Shown: one piece after another, positions 8,293 to 17,800 of the stretch
Layout of the letters: each line of letters begins with the position of its first letter
Position numbering within the stretch: the first letter of the stretch is position 1
NCBI GenBank assembly: GCA_016180195.1
Contig: JACPBS010000012.1
Span: 1 to 53,916 of the forward strand
Reading direction: 5' to 3'
Origin: Candidatus Woesearchaeota archaeon
GTDB lineage: Archaea; Nanobdellota; Nanobdellia; Woesearchaeales; UBA10216
DNA length: 53,916 nt
The notes under the pieces: model-generated
Seen by the model: only the letters and a program-made list of their open reading frames with translations
What the model was told of the DNA's origin: nothing
Databases searched by the model: none
Program-made: the position numbers and the translations under genes

Positions 8293-8998
8293 GCTGATAA
8301 TGGCGCTGGCAATAATCATATCAATGTCATCAGCGGCACTTGCAATGGAGCCAACAGGCCCTGTGATAACCCAGGTGAGAAACGAAACTGCAATACAGCC
8401 AGGATCAACAATACTCAATACAACTGGCGGATCAATAAGCACCATAGACATAAACGGAACCCAGCAGAACCTGAGATGGAAGGGATATGTGGGAAACGTA
8501 TCAGGAAAACTTACACTAGATGACGCAAACAACAACACGATCTTCGACTGGTCAATCGGAGCTGCATCCGGGGAAGTATTTGCAACAAGAAATCCTGGTT
8601 CGGTAAACTGGTCAGGGATAAACTGCTCAAATTCAACCCACCTGTCAACAGAGGACATAAACATGAACCACACAAACCCAAGCGACAATATAACCAGGAC
8701 ATTCAGCCAGACATCGCATTCGGAGATGTATGTGAGCACAAACCTCATCAGGCAAAACAGCTGCTATTCACTTAAAACTTACGTGAATGACGCGCCTCAA
8801 AGCTCGGTGTTCGAGGAAATAGTGCTTTACGACGGAACAAACCTGACCAATGGAAACACCGTATATGCAACAAAGCTTGAGCAGGACTCAGCAGGGTTTG
8901 ATGGAAGAACATATGATTTCCAGATGATAGTTCCCGAAATAGGCGCGCCATCCTGGCGAAGCTCAACTGCATATTACTTTTACGTGGAGATCACATAA
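8279..8998 (+). CDS. Secreted surface protein, paralogue 5 (diverged)
   Basis: A 239-residue protein with a signal peptide (LIMALAIIISMSSAALAMEP) and mature start PTGPVITQVRNET. Family marks are WKGYVGNVSGKLTLDDA, NNTIFDW, GEVFATRNPGSVNWS, FEEIVLYDGTNL, GFDGRTYDFQMIVPE and the end YYFYVEIT. It is closest to the protein at 6072. The start lies inside the end of the tandem helix-turn-helix gene, and the next gene begins one base after the stop. Secreted and glycosylated like its paralogues; no anchor. Confidence 0.85.
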   Translation: MSTIRLIMALAIIISMSSAALAMEPTGPVITQVRNETAIQPGSTILNTTGGSISTIDINGTQQNLRWKGYVGNVSGKLTLDDANNNTIFDWSIGAASGEVFATRNPGSVNWSGINCSNSTHLSTEDINMNHTNPSDNITRTFSQTSHSEMYVSTNLIRQNSCYSLKTYVNDAPQSSVFEEIVLYDGTNLTNGNTVYATKLEQDSAGFDGRTYDFQMIVPEIGAPSWRSSTAYYFYVEIT

Positions 8999-8999
8999 G

Positions 9000-9656
9000 A
9001 TGGATAAAAGAATAGTGGTGATCATAATCGGAATTATTGCGATAGCAGCCCTGCTAGCTGTAAAGCCCCCAATTACAGGAAGGTCAACAATGGCCACCTC
9101 AGTCATGGTCACCGGCGCCATGTACAGCCATGAGTGCAGCATTCAAATCAGCAATGGATGGAACCTGATAACAATCCCATGCATACAGGAAAATTCAAGC
9201 ATAGAAAACTTCTCCAAGACAGCAGCAGGAAAATACAGGTCAATACACTATTACAACTCAAGCTCACCTGACAAATGGAAGGCATACAACCCTGAACTGC
9301 CCGAATGGGTGGTGCAGGACCTCAAGTCAACAGGGGCATTGCAGGGCTATTATGTAAATGCAACAGCCGATTCCACCATAAGGGTTAACGGGACAATAAT
9401 GACATACCAGTCTGTCAGGCTGCTTAAAGGATGGAACCTCATCGCATACCCGACCAACACCACCCTTAACCTGGCAACTGCGTTCAGCACAATACAGGGA
9501 AAATACGCTGTTGTATACATGCTGAACTCCTCAACTAAAATATATCATGCATATTATCCTGATGGATCAAACAACACGATATCATTAACTCAGCCCTACA
9601 AGGGTTACTGGATAAACATGACAGAGGAAACTACATGGAACGTAGCGGAAAACTAA
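9000..9656 (+). CDS. Secreted protein with two GWN-type repeat modules
   Basis: A 218-residue protein with an N-terminal hydrophobic segment (VVIIIGIIAIAALLAV). The exported part has two repeats, each starting GWNLI(T/A)(I/Y)P, followed by a YY or Y-rich strand and ending G-YY-N or G-YWIN. The same modules close the giant protein at 14805 (GWNFISIP, GKGYWVE, GWNMVSWH, SRGYYID). This type of repeat is often seen near the ends of archaeal and bacterial surface proteins, but I know of no established biochemical function. It overlaps the next reading frame by 22 bases. Confidence 0.8.
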   Translation: MDKRIVVIIIGIIAIAALLAVKPPITGRSTMATSVMVTGAMYSHECSIQISNGWNLITIPCIQENSSIENFSKTAAGKYRSIHYYNSSSPDKWKAYNPELPEWVVQDLKSTGALQGYYVNATADSTIRVNGTIMTYQSVRLLKGWNLIAYPTNTTLNLATAFSTIQGKYAVVYMLNSSTKIYHAYYPDGSNNTISLTQPYKGYWINMTEETTWNVAEN

Positions 9657-9766
9657 CACTGGCAATAATAATCCTGCTTGCAGTGATTCATCAGGCAGCT
9701 GCAATGCCGCCTGTAGCATCAGAATTCTATGGGACACTAGGGATATTATGGTCTCTTGTCATGTGA
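9635..9766 (+). pseudogene. Detached N-terminal piece (signal peptide) of the surface gene at 9756
   Basis: This 43-codon frame begins inside the previous gene and encodes a signal peptide (LTLAIIILLAVIHQAAAMPP) followed by VASEFYGTL. It then leaves the frame and stops at 9764. The continuing frame, read one base on from 9741, gives GYYGLLSCDGDDSETPD. In related archaeal surface proteins that I recall, an FYG strand at the domain start and a GYYGLL strand belong to one domain, separated by some 25-30 residues. Here they abut with a one-base shift, so an internal deletion with frameshift is likely. The short repeat GGGA occurs at 9731 and 9740. A sequencing or assembly error is the main alternative. 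Confidence 0.6.
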
Positions 9767-11768
9767 CGGGGATGATTCAGAAACCCCGGACAATGAAGGA
9801 GGGCGCGAGGGACAGAAAATAGTGTTCAGGGTGAACAATACAAACTCCAAATACCGCGGAAATGCCAGCTGGAAACAGGGGATGTTCACGATGATAAACA
9901 TCACCTCCCCGAACCACCAGCCCTCGCTCTCACAAATCGGGCAAAGAACAGCAACAGTAGGCTCAATCTTCGAGCTTCAGCCAACGGCCACAGACCAGGA
10001 CAACGACACACTCAGATACAGCCTAAACACAACAGAGTTCTACGTCAACAGCGACTCGGGAGTAATGAACTTCACACCTGTTGCATCGCAAATCGGGAAC
10101 CACTCGCTTAACATGACCGCAAGCGACGGTTTCCTTGAAGCGCATGAAGTATTCATGCTGAAAGTCGTGCCCGCCCCATTCTGCGGCGACAGCCTGTGCT
10201 ACACCGAAAACTGCCTTACCTGTCCGACTGACTGCGGCTCATGCCCTGTGCAGCCAGGAAGCGGGTCCGGCCAGGGCCAGGGCAGCGGCGGGGGTGGACA
10301 GGGAATGGGCACAGGGTCAGGGTCACTGTCCTCGTCTTCCAGGGGAACCTCAACTTCAGGAGGGGCAGGGCAGCAAGACTCTTCCGGATCAGGCTCAGGC
10401 TCTGCAACCACATCAAGATCAACAGGATACTCATGCATTGAAAACTGGGCATGCACAGAATGGTCCGAGTGCCGCGAAGGCCAGCAAAGCAGGATATGCA
10501 ATGACAAAAACGTTTGCCCCCTGACAAGGAACAAGCCAATTGAAAAACAGGCATGCAAAAAGGAAAAGGCAACATGCAGCGACGGAATAATGAACGGGGA
10601 TGAAACAGAAATTGATTGCGGGGGATCCTGCAACCCATGCGCAACCCGAAAGTACGCGGAAGCCCCGCCAATGACCGCAGTCAAACAGATAATTGAAGCG
10701 GGGATCAGGGCATCAAAGCAGCTGCCCTGGATATTCATCTCAGTAATATCAGCAATCAGCATAGCCTCGCTCGCTGCTGAAAAAGTCTACGTGAAACGGA
10801 TAATGATGAAAGGGTTCGACGAATACAACAAAAGCCTGAAAAGATACAAGGCTTTCAAGAGAAAGACCTACAAGTTCCTCATAAACCTCATCGTAATATC
10901 CGCGATGCTTACAACCTACCTTTTTTATTTCAGCGACTGCAGCGGCTGCATCCTAAAATACTCATACATAATAGCGTCGCTCATCATGATCACCCCGGCC
11001 ATGGTGTCATTTGCAATATCCAAATACCAGTATTCTGAAGTGGCGAAGGCAAAAAGCGCATCAAGGCTGATATTCATCCATGAGATGCAGCTTAGGAAGC
11101 TCATACGGATAGAAAACCACATCCTCCTTGACATGGAAGACAAGGCATGCGCTTCAATAGATGAAGCACGGTCGGATCCCGGGATATCAGAAAACCTAAA
11201 AGAAGCCCTTGACAAGGTATCAGAATCAGTAAAGAGCATGAGGAGCCTCCATGCAGAAAAAACAATTGATGAAATGCCCAAGGAAATAGCTGATCAAAGC
11301 AGGCAGATGGCAGGCAAGCTGAAGGACCTTTCACAATCATATGCAGAATTCGATAATGTACTGAAAAGCATAACAGGTCTTGCAAAACAGTTCAAATCAC
11401 CAGAGGACTTCTACTACGCATGCGCTGACATGAAGGACAGCATGGAAAAAATAGCCACAGACAAGTACCTCATAGAGATACTGCAGGCAGATCCGGGAAA
11501 TGTGAAGATATACAACAGCCTTGTTGACATATACGAGTTCTGCAACAGGACTGTCTTTGCCTTCTCTGAGGAAGACAGGAAGGAGATTGCCAAGGAAAAC
11601 GAGCTAATGAACATGATAGAGAAGCTCCTCATGTCAAAGCCCCTCCTGGCAGTGCTGGAGACAAAGGATAGCGTTGCAAAGGTGCACAACAGGCTTGTGG
11701 ACATACACGACCACTACAAGAAAAAGCAGTCCGTATACGAGGAAGTGAGGGCTGGACAAAGAAACTAG
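9756..11768 (+). CDS. Multidomain membrane surface protein with cytoplasmic coiled coil (N-terminus broken)
   Basis: The frame is open from 9741, but the first start codon is a weak TTG at 9756 without a ribosome binding site. Domain order is as follows: remnant of an N-terminal beta domain (CDGDDSETPD), a cadherin-like stretch at about 55-135 (DQDNDTLRYSLN), a Cys cluster (CGDSLCYTENC), a Gly/Ser linker at about 165-220, a thrombospondin-1-like stretch (CIENWACTEWSEC), a second Cys motif (CSDGIMNGDETEIDCGG), hydrophobic segments near 325 and 370-425, and a helical cytosolic tail of about 240 residues. Such a layout would link outside contacts to the cytoplasm. Without the signal peptide at 9635 the protein could not be exported normally. 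Confidence 0.75.
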   Translation: MSCDGDDSETPDNEGGREGQKIVFRVNNTNSKYRGNASWKQGMFTMINITSPNHQPSLSQIGQRTATVGSIFELQPTATDQDNDTLRYSLNTTEFYVNSDSGVMNFTPVASQIGNHSLNMTASDGFLEAHEVFMLKVVPAPFCGDSLCYTENCLTCPTDCGSCPVQPGSGSGQGQGSGGGGQGMGTGSGSLSSSSRGTSTSGGAGQQDSSGSGSGSATTSRSTGYSCIENWACTEWSECREGQQSRICNDKNVCPLTRNKPIEKQACKKEKATCSDGIMNGDETEIDCGGSCNPCATRKYAEAPPMTAVKQIIEAGIRASKQLPWIFISVISAISIASLAAEKVYVKRIMMKGFDEYNKSLKRYKAFKRKTYKFLINLIVISAMLTTYLFYFSDCSGCILKYSYIIASLIMITPAMVSFAISKYQYSEVAKAKSASRLIFIHEMQLRKLIRIENHILLDMEDKACASIDEARSDPGISENLKEALDKVSESVKSMRSLHAEKTIDEMPKEIADQSRQMAGKLKDLSQSYAEFDNVLKSITGLAKQFKSPEDFYYACADMKDSMEKIATDKYLIEILQADPGNVKIYNSLVDIYEFCNRTVFAFSEEDRKEIAKENELMNMIEKLLMSKPLLAVLETKDSVAKVHNRLVDIHDHYKKKQSVYEEVRAGQRN

Positions 11769-11820
11769 TTGAACTGTCTTCCTGAATCTGGAATTAAGCC
11801 ACGGCATCCGACCTGACAAG

Positions 11821-11838
11821 AGAACATTTCGATGTTCT
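11821..11838 (+). terminator. Stem-loop with TTCG tetraloop downstream of the 9756 gene
   Basis: AGAACAT and ATGTTCT form a seven-pair stem closed by TTCG. It lies 52 bases after the stop codon at 11768 and before the operator and promoter of the next operon. It lacks a strong T-run, so it may be a processing or stability element rather than a terminator. Confidence 0.4.
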
Positions 11839-11858
11839 TAAACTCGCCATTTCTTAAA

Positions 11859-11928
11859 ATATGATTTTTATGACTTTTATCATATTTATCATTAAAATAT
11901 GAAAAAATATATAAATCATTAATATGAT
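11859..11928 (+). promoter_or_regulatory. Operator and promoter of the giant surface operon
   Basis: Inverted copies of ATATGAT and ATCATAT sit at 11859-11865 and 11879-11885. Shorter copies follow: ATCATT at 11888, ATATGA at 11897, ATCATT at 11915 and ATATGAT at 11922. A TATA-like AAATATATAAA at 11904-11914 lies inside this array. AATCAT and ATGATT also form an inverted pair at 11914-11929. The ribbon-helix-helix gene starts right after, and such proteins bind short inverted repeats, so autoregulation is the obvious inference. Confidence 0.55.
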
Positions 11929-11942
11929 TTAAGTGCAAAATA

Positions 11943-12122
11943 GTGTCAGAGGGCTTGATCAACTTGAAGAAAAGGGTAAACATAGGCCTGAAGGAAAAGG
12001 TGCACACGCAGGCGAAAGTCATTTCCGTCCTGAAGAAGATGCCCTTAAGCAAGTACCTGGAACAGGCAATAGAAGCTGCCATAGAGAAGGATAAAAAGAT
12101 GCTTGAGGAGGTATCTAAATGA
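11943..12122 (+). CDS. Small ribbon-helix-helix (CopG/MetJ-type) regulator
   Basis: GTG start (an in-frame TTG at 11955 is an alternative). The 59-residue product contains KKRVNIGLKEKVHTQAKVIS, then LKKMPLSKYLEQAIEAAIEK and a charged helical tail. An N-terminal strand followed by two helices with S-YLE-AIE matches the ribbon-helix-helix pattern. No other domain is present. Its stop overlaps the ATG of the 902-residue protein (ATGA at 12119), making it the first gene of an operon that runs to 30423. It probably represses that operon through the repeats at 11859-11928. Confidence 0.72.
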   Translation: MSEGLINLKKRVNIGLKEKVHTQAKVISVLKKMPLSKYLEQAIEAAIEKDKKMLEEVSK

Positions 12123-14827
12123 GGCGCCTCCTGATCCTGCTTGCATTCATTCTCGCGTTGTCCACGTTGCCCACGCAAGCCGATACAGCGATAACCAGTC
12201 AATGGCCCCCGAATGAAGCCACGATTGACAGCGCAGAGATACAGTTCCTATACACGCCGTCATCAATATCAAACATAAGCTCATGCACGCTGAAAGTCAA
12301 TTCCACTTCAGACATAACTGCAATACAGCCCGCAAGCAACGGGATGAGCAGCTTTGAGAAAAGCCTACCTGAAGGATCATACTTCTGGAACATAAGCTGC
12401 ACAGACCAGTCATCTGCAAATACAACAAAAAACAGCCGTCTCACAATCGACACAACAATCCCGACTTTAACGATAACAGGCCCTAAAAACAAGGTCCGGA
12501 CATCGAATTCGACGGCGACATTCACATTCATCCCAGCAGACAGCAACCTTAAAAGCTGCTCCCTCCATACAAACCACACAGGAACATATTCAACAACACA
12601 GCCCGCAAGCGGAATTGAGAGCTCCATTACAGCCACGCTGCCTGACGGATCCTACACATGGAGCATAAGATGCAATGACTCAATCCACAGCACATCAAGC
12701 ACAAGCTACGTGCTAACCATAGACATCACGCCTCCATTAGTACAGTCACAAACCCCATCAGTATCAGGGAAAACGAGCCTTAACCTGAACATAACAACAA
12801 ATGAGAATGCAACGTGCAGGTACAGCGAATCTGACATTGAATACGGATCAATGTCCCAAATGGCGGTAACCGGGACAACAGAGCACTCTATTTTCCTGAC
12901 AGGCATGAGCGAGGGAACGCACAGTTATTACATCAGATGCTCTGACCACATCAGCAACACGATGAGCCTCAGCTATACTGCAAGGCTATCAATACAGCTC
13001 CCCCCGACTGCAGAAATAATGCTAAGCGACCCATCCCCATTAAAGCCCGGAGTTTTGGAGATAACAGTCCTCACATCAAAGCAGATGCTGACAACACCGC
13101 AGCTCAGCTATTCATACAATGATGCTCCGAACTCTGCAAAACCCATCCCTTTAAGCCCAGCAGGGTCCCCAACCCTTTGGAAGGGCTACATAATTGCAGA
13201 TGATACAGGAGCAAAAAGGATAGGGAATTTCTTCTTCTCGGGAACAGATACCTCGGGCATAACAGGAACTGAAATAACAGCAGGAAAATACTTCATAGTC
13301 GACCCTGTCAAGCCAACCAGCCCGATAAGCGTGAAGACATCAGTGGATACTGAAGGGCAGGTAAAGCTGACATGGTATTATGATGACGCTGACGTAGAGT
13401 ACTATACGGTGTTCAGGGCATCAAGTGCGGGAGTTGACTACACAGACGAGTACGCCACAACAAATGAGACAAGCTTCAAAGACACTTCAACAAGCGAGAA
13501 AACAACCTACTACTACAAGGTAAATGTAGTAGACAAGGCAGGCAACAAAGGACCATTATCCCAAGAGGTCTATGCCACATCAATCAAGCAGGAAGCAGTG
13601 GCAGAATCCAAAACAGAAAGCCCGAAATCACTCCCCCCAAACCTGGTCCCGAAAGTGGATGAGGCAATAGCCGAAGCTGAAGACAGGCTGATGGAAGCCA
13701 AGGCACAATTGGCAGGCCTGAGATCGAAAACATCTGCATCTGAGAGGGAAATTATCCTTAAGCTGGCACTTATACAGAAAGCAGAAAGCGCAACGTCGCA
13801 AATAGACCAGATCCTGGCAAACCTGGGCAAGACCAAGGAAACATACGCAACTGAATCAGAGGTTCAGGGACAGCTGGACAGGGCAAGACAGGAACTTGGG
13901 CTAATAATGAAAACAGCTCCGGCAGACATAGAAATATTGGACAGCTCAACATCGCTACAAACAGCAACAAAGGATGACATCAGCAGGGCGGTGAATGCTG
14001 CACTGGAATCCCTAAGCGAAGAGGAAAAGAAGGAATACATAGAAAGAGCATACACTGACGGCCAGGCCATCAAGATTGAGGCAATCATAATATCAGCCAA
14101 AATCGAGTATGCTGATGGCTCAACAGCATACAAGACCCTCATAACAAAGTCTTTTTCCCACCAAAGCCCTGAAATCCTGCAGGACCTCATAATAATAGAA
14201 ACGATCCCTAAAACCGTTGCCCAGGATATTTCGGACATAGAGCTCCTGACACAGGATTATGAGATCGTAAACAAGGATCCGATCATAAAATGGGGATTCC
14301 TGGAGCTGGGATATGATGAAAAGAAAATAGATTACGTAATAAACAGCCAGGTTGAAACAGCACAGGCAAAAGACGCAAAATCAATACCGCTGCCAAACAT
14401 AAACAAGCTTAAAAATCCTGAGCAGATAACCGGACTGTCAATATTTGAAGCAATCGGAAGCAGGGTTTCTGATTTAAAATCCGGAACCATATTCATAATA
14501 CTCTCAACCTCTGCAATAGCAATCCTTCTCGTGTACTACCTCGGGTTTGCAAAGGTCCCTGAGCCAGCGTTTAGGAACAGGGTGGAACTGGGGGAAGGGA
14601 TGGCTTCATACATAATTATGAAAAACATGATCAATGATGCGAACAACTATATTTATGCGGGAAGGCAGGGAGAAGCCAGAATTCTTTATCAGCAAATACA
14701 GAAAATGTACTCAGGACTTGATCCAAAAGTACGGGCCCATATATATAATGACTGCATGGAAATACAGAAACAAATAGAAGATGACCGGGGGGGCAGAAGG
14801 CAGTATGGGTATGGAAAGGTATATTAG
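12119..14827 (+). CDS. Surface protein with Ig-like and FN3 domains, membrane anchor and cytosolic tail
   Basis: A 902-residue protein. A signal peptide (LLILLAFILALSTLPTQA) is followed by three Ig-like modules (about 24-110, 111-205, 206-300), each ending in a strand like YFWNISCTD or YTWSIRCND. Next come a beta region, an FN3-like domain at about 400-490 (KLTWYYDDADVEYYTVFRA), a helical coiled-coil-like stretch at about 500-600, and a beta domain with KTVAQDISDIELLTQDYEI. A membrane helix lies near 785-805 (TIFIILSTSAIAILLVYYLG). About 95 cytosolic residues follow, with a helical repeat (AGRQGEARILYQQIQKMYSG). Its gene overlaps both neighbours. It probably anchors the complex formed with the giant protein; that is inference. 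Confidence 0.83.
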   Translation: MRRLLILLAFILALSTLPTQADTAITSQWPPNEATIDSAEIQFLYTPSSISNISSCTLKVNSTSDITAIQPASNGMSSFEKSLPEGSYFWNISCTDQSSANTTKNSRLTIDTTIPTLTITGPKNKVRTSNSTATFTFIPADSNLKSCSLHTNHTGTYSTTQPASGIESSITATLPDGSYTWSIRCNDSIHSTSSTSYVLTIDITPPLVQSQTPSVSGKTSLNLNITTNENATCRYSESDIEYGSMSQMAVTGTTEHSIFLTGMSEGTHSYYIRCSDHISNTMSLSYTARLSIQLPPTAEIMLSDPSPLKPGVLEITVLTSKQMLTTPQLSYSYNDAPNSAKPIPLSPAGSPTLWKGYIIADDTGAKRIGNFFFSGTDTSGITGTEITAGKYFIVDPVKPTSPISVKTSVDTEGQVKLTWYYDDADVEYYTVFRASSAGVDYTDEYATTNETSFKDTSTSEKTTYYYKVNVVDKAGNKGPLSQEVYATSIKQEAVAESKTESPKSLPPNLVPKVDEAIAEAEDRLMEAKAQLAGLRSKTSASEREIILKLALIQKAESATSQIDQILANLGKTKETYATESEVQGQLDRARQELGLIMKTAPADIEILDSSTSLQTATKDDISRAVNAALESLSEEEKKEYIERAYTDGQAIKIEAIIISAKIEYADGSTAYKTLITKSFSHQSPEILQDLIIIETIPKTVAQDISDIELLTQDYEIVNKDPIIKWGFLELGYDEKKIDYVINSQVETAQAKDAKSIPLPNINKLKNPEQITGLSIFEAIGSRVSDLKSGTIFIILSTSAIAILLVYYLGFAKVPEPAFRNRVELGEGMASYIIMKNMINDANNYIYAGRQGEARILYQQIQKMYSGLDPKVRAHIYNDCMEIQKQIEDDRGGRRQYGYGKVY

Positions 14828-17800
14828 GCAATTCAGCCTTCTGATGCTGATAACTGTAATAATCACGCCCACGACCTTATTGGCTGACCGGGGGATATCA
14901 ATAGCCACGTCCATTGACAGCCCAAGCAAGAACACCGCAAGAATATCAATAACAGGCACTGGAATGAACTTGACAGAGTCCTGCGTGACCTGGGAAATAG
15001 AAAAAAAGGACACGACAGGCACAATATGCCATGGCTCACATAAGTGCTGTGCAGAGATAGGGCTAAAGGCCGAGGCTTCAAACCCGTTAGCCGGGATAAT
15101 GGTATATTCGGACCAAGAGGAGGAATACACCATCAAGGCAAGGGCATTTGACAGAAATGCGTCCAGCGAAGAAAAAACAACAAGCCTAAAGATCGGAAAC
15201 AAAAAAATCCCCCTTTTCGGCAAAGCCACTGTACTCGACCAGATAAAATCCTTCTTTACAGATGAAAAAACAGGGTCTGAAAGTATCAGAAAAAACTTCA
15301 AGGCAGATGAAAACCCGAGATTTGAATACAGATTCCCGGCTGAAAAAGGGATCCTGGACGCAGGCAAAAAACCCGAAAAAGGAAAAGTCACAGTACAAAT
15401 ATTCAATTCAACAGGACAGCAAACAGGCATATCGGCAGAAGCGGCCGAAAATTCTGACGGAACATACAACATTACAATCCACAAGCCAAGGTCATACAGG
15501 CCAGGATCATACCGGATAAAGATTGAATACTATTACGGCGGCAAGACAAACATCCAAGAACAAAACTTCACATGGGGGGTTCTCGCAATCAACACCGACA
15601 AAGCCACCTACAACGAAAAAGAAACAGCCTTCATATCGATGGCGGTACTTGACGATTCAGGAAGGATAGAATGCAACGCCGAACTAAAGCTGGCCATAAC
15701 AAGCCCTGAAGGAAAAAAACAAACGCTTGACACGAAAAACGGGATAAAGGTATCCCCAGAATGTGAATTCCTAGGAGTGACCCAGATGCCTGACTATTAC
15801 GCATATTACAACACAACAATTCCAGGAACGTACAACATTGAACTTATCGCGAATACAAAAAACGGCCAGAGATCACTGAACCAAAGCTTTAACGCGGGGA
15901 ATCCGGAATATGACATAACAAGAAAAGCAGCGACAAGGATATACCCTGCTGCAAAATATACAACCGAACTCATAATAAAAACAGCAAAAGAAGCCATAGG
16001 CGAGGTCCAGGAAACAGTTCCAAGAGAATTTGAAATAACACCCGCCCAGGGAATGAGCATTTCCACAACGGCTGAAGAAAGAATCATCACCTGGAACATT
16101 ACAGAAAGAGAAACAACATTAAGATATGAATATGATGCTCCCGACATTTCACCCTACCTCTATCAGGCAGGGCCGCTTAAAATAAACGGATTTACCGAAG
16201 CAAGGACATGGATGATAGCCTCAGATTCGGTAGGCAAGATAGGGTCAGCATCGCAGGGATATGTTTTGTTCATCAATGGAACATCGAACACAACACCATT
16301 CCTAAAGCACTTCAACGGATCAGAATTCCCGTTCACCACAGAAACTCTTCAGACAATTGACGAAGGAATAAAATGGGCTGTGATAAGGTCATCACCAGTA
16401 AGGGATGAGCGGATAATAGTCGTGTCAGACAACGGATCAGACATAAATGCGATAGTGTGCAACCCAAACTGCGGATCCCCGATGGAACTGACAACGGCAA
16501 TGACAAACGTGGAAAGAAGGGGATTTGATGTTGCATATGAACAGGTAAGCGGCGACGCAATGATAGTGTTCTCAGACACCACAGCAATACCCAAATACAT
16601 AAAATGGGACGGAACATCATGGGGGGCATCGCAGCCCTTACAGACAGACACATGTACAGGGAACAACCAATGGGCAGTGCTGGCAGCAAAGCCAGGAAGC
16701 AACGAGATAATAGCAGGGCTTGCAGACGGACAAAGCGACCTGTGCATACAGGCATGGAACGGGACAGAATGGATAAACCACACAAAGATAGATCCTAACC
16801 TAGAGACACTTGCCGCACAGGCATACGACATAGCCTATGAAACATCGACTGGAAATGCAATGATAATCTTCGCGGAAGCAACAACATCAGGCCCTGTATA
16901 CAACATATGGAACGGAACCGGCCTCCAGTACACAACAAACCAAAACGCACCATCAACAGATGCACCGTCAATCAACAACATGAAGCTTGCAGCAGACCCA
17001 GGCAGCAACAGGATACTTTATGGGGGAACGGACACAGGGCAGGACGACCTCAACATCCTCCAGTGGAACGGCACCCACTGGGGCAGCAGAACAGGCGGAA
17101 CTGACTATGATGGCTCAATCGGGACAGTCAGCTCCCCAAGGACGTTTGATGTCTCATTTATTGGTGATACAGGAAGAGGAGCTATATTCTACAGGGATGG
17201 AAGCGACAACTTTCCAAATTACGGCGTATGCAACACAGAATCGGACTGCCAGGCAGGAACATGGAGCGCAGCAGGAACAGCATGCCCAAGCTCAGCAGAC
17301 ACAGGATCAATAATGAACTGGGTAAGCACAGCAACCTCATATCTTCTCAACGAGCTCATGATAATAACCATATCAACACCATCAACCACAACAGGACAGG
17401 AAAACATATACGCGCACAGGTTTGACGGCACAAGCTGCCAATCCACCCACCTAGGAAACGCGACATCAGTAACAACAGAAAACGCAATGTTCACATACAA
17501 CAACAACCCCGCCCAAAACCCGCCATACTACCTCAGGATGCTAAAAATTTTATGGGACATAACAGACGCAAACGAAAACACAAACCTGACGTTAAGCCCC
17601 ACAAGCCCCCCATCAAAGATAACTGAGGCAAACGTGCCGGTAAGCCTCACAGCAGGCACATGGAGCAGCCAAACCTGTTTTTACCTGCACCCAAGACTAA
17701 ACAACACCATGTTCGGAATTGGAAACGCAAACCTTACATTATGGCTTAGGGCGGGAACAGCATCAATACAAAGCATAAACTTCACAATAGCAGAAGTATA

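Noticed and set aside
10199-10762. Long minus-strand reading frames inside the surface genes, such as this 187-codon one
   Set aside because: They mirror codon bias in the real plus-strand genes, have no start signals and give low-complexity products.
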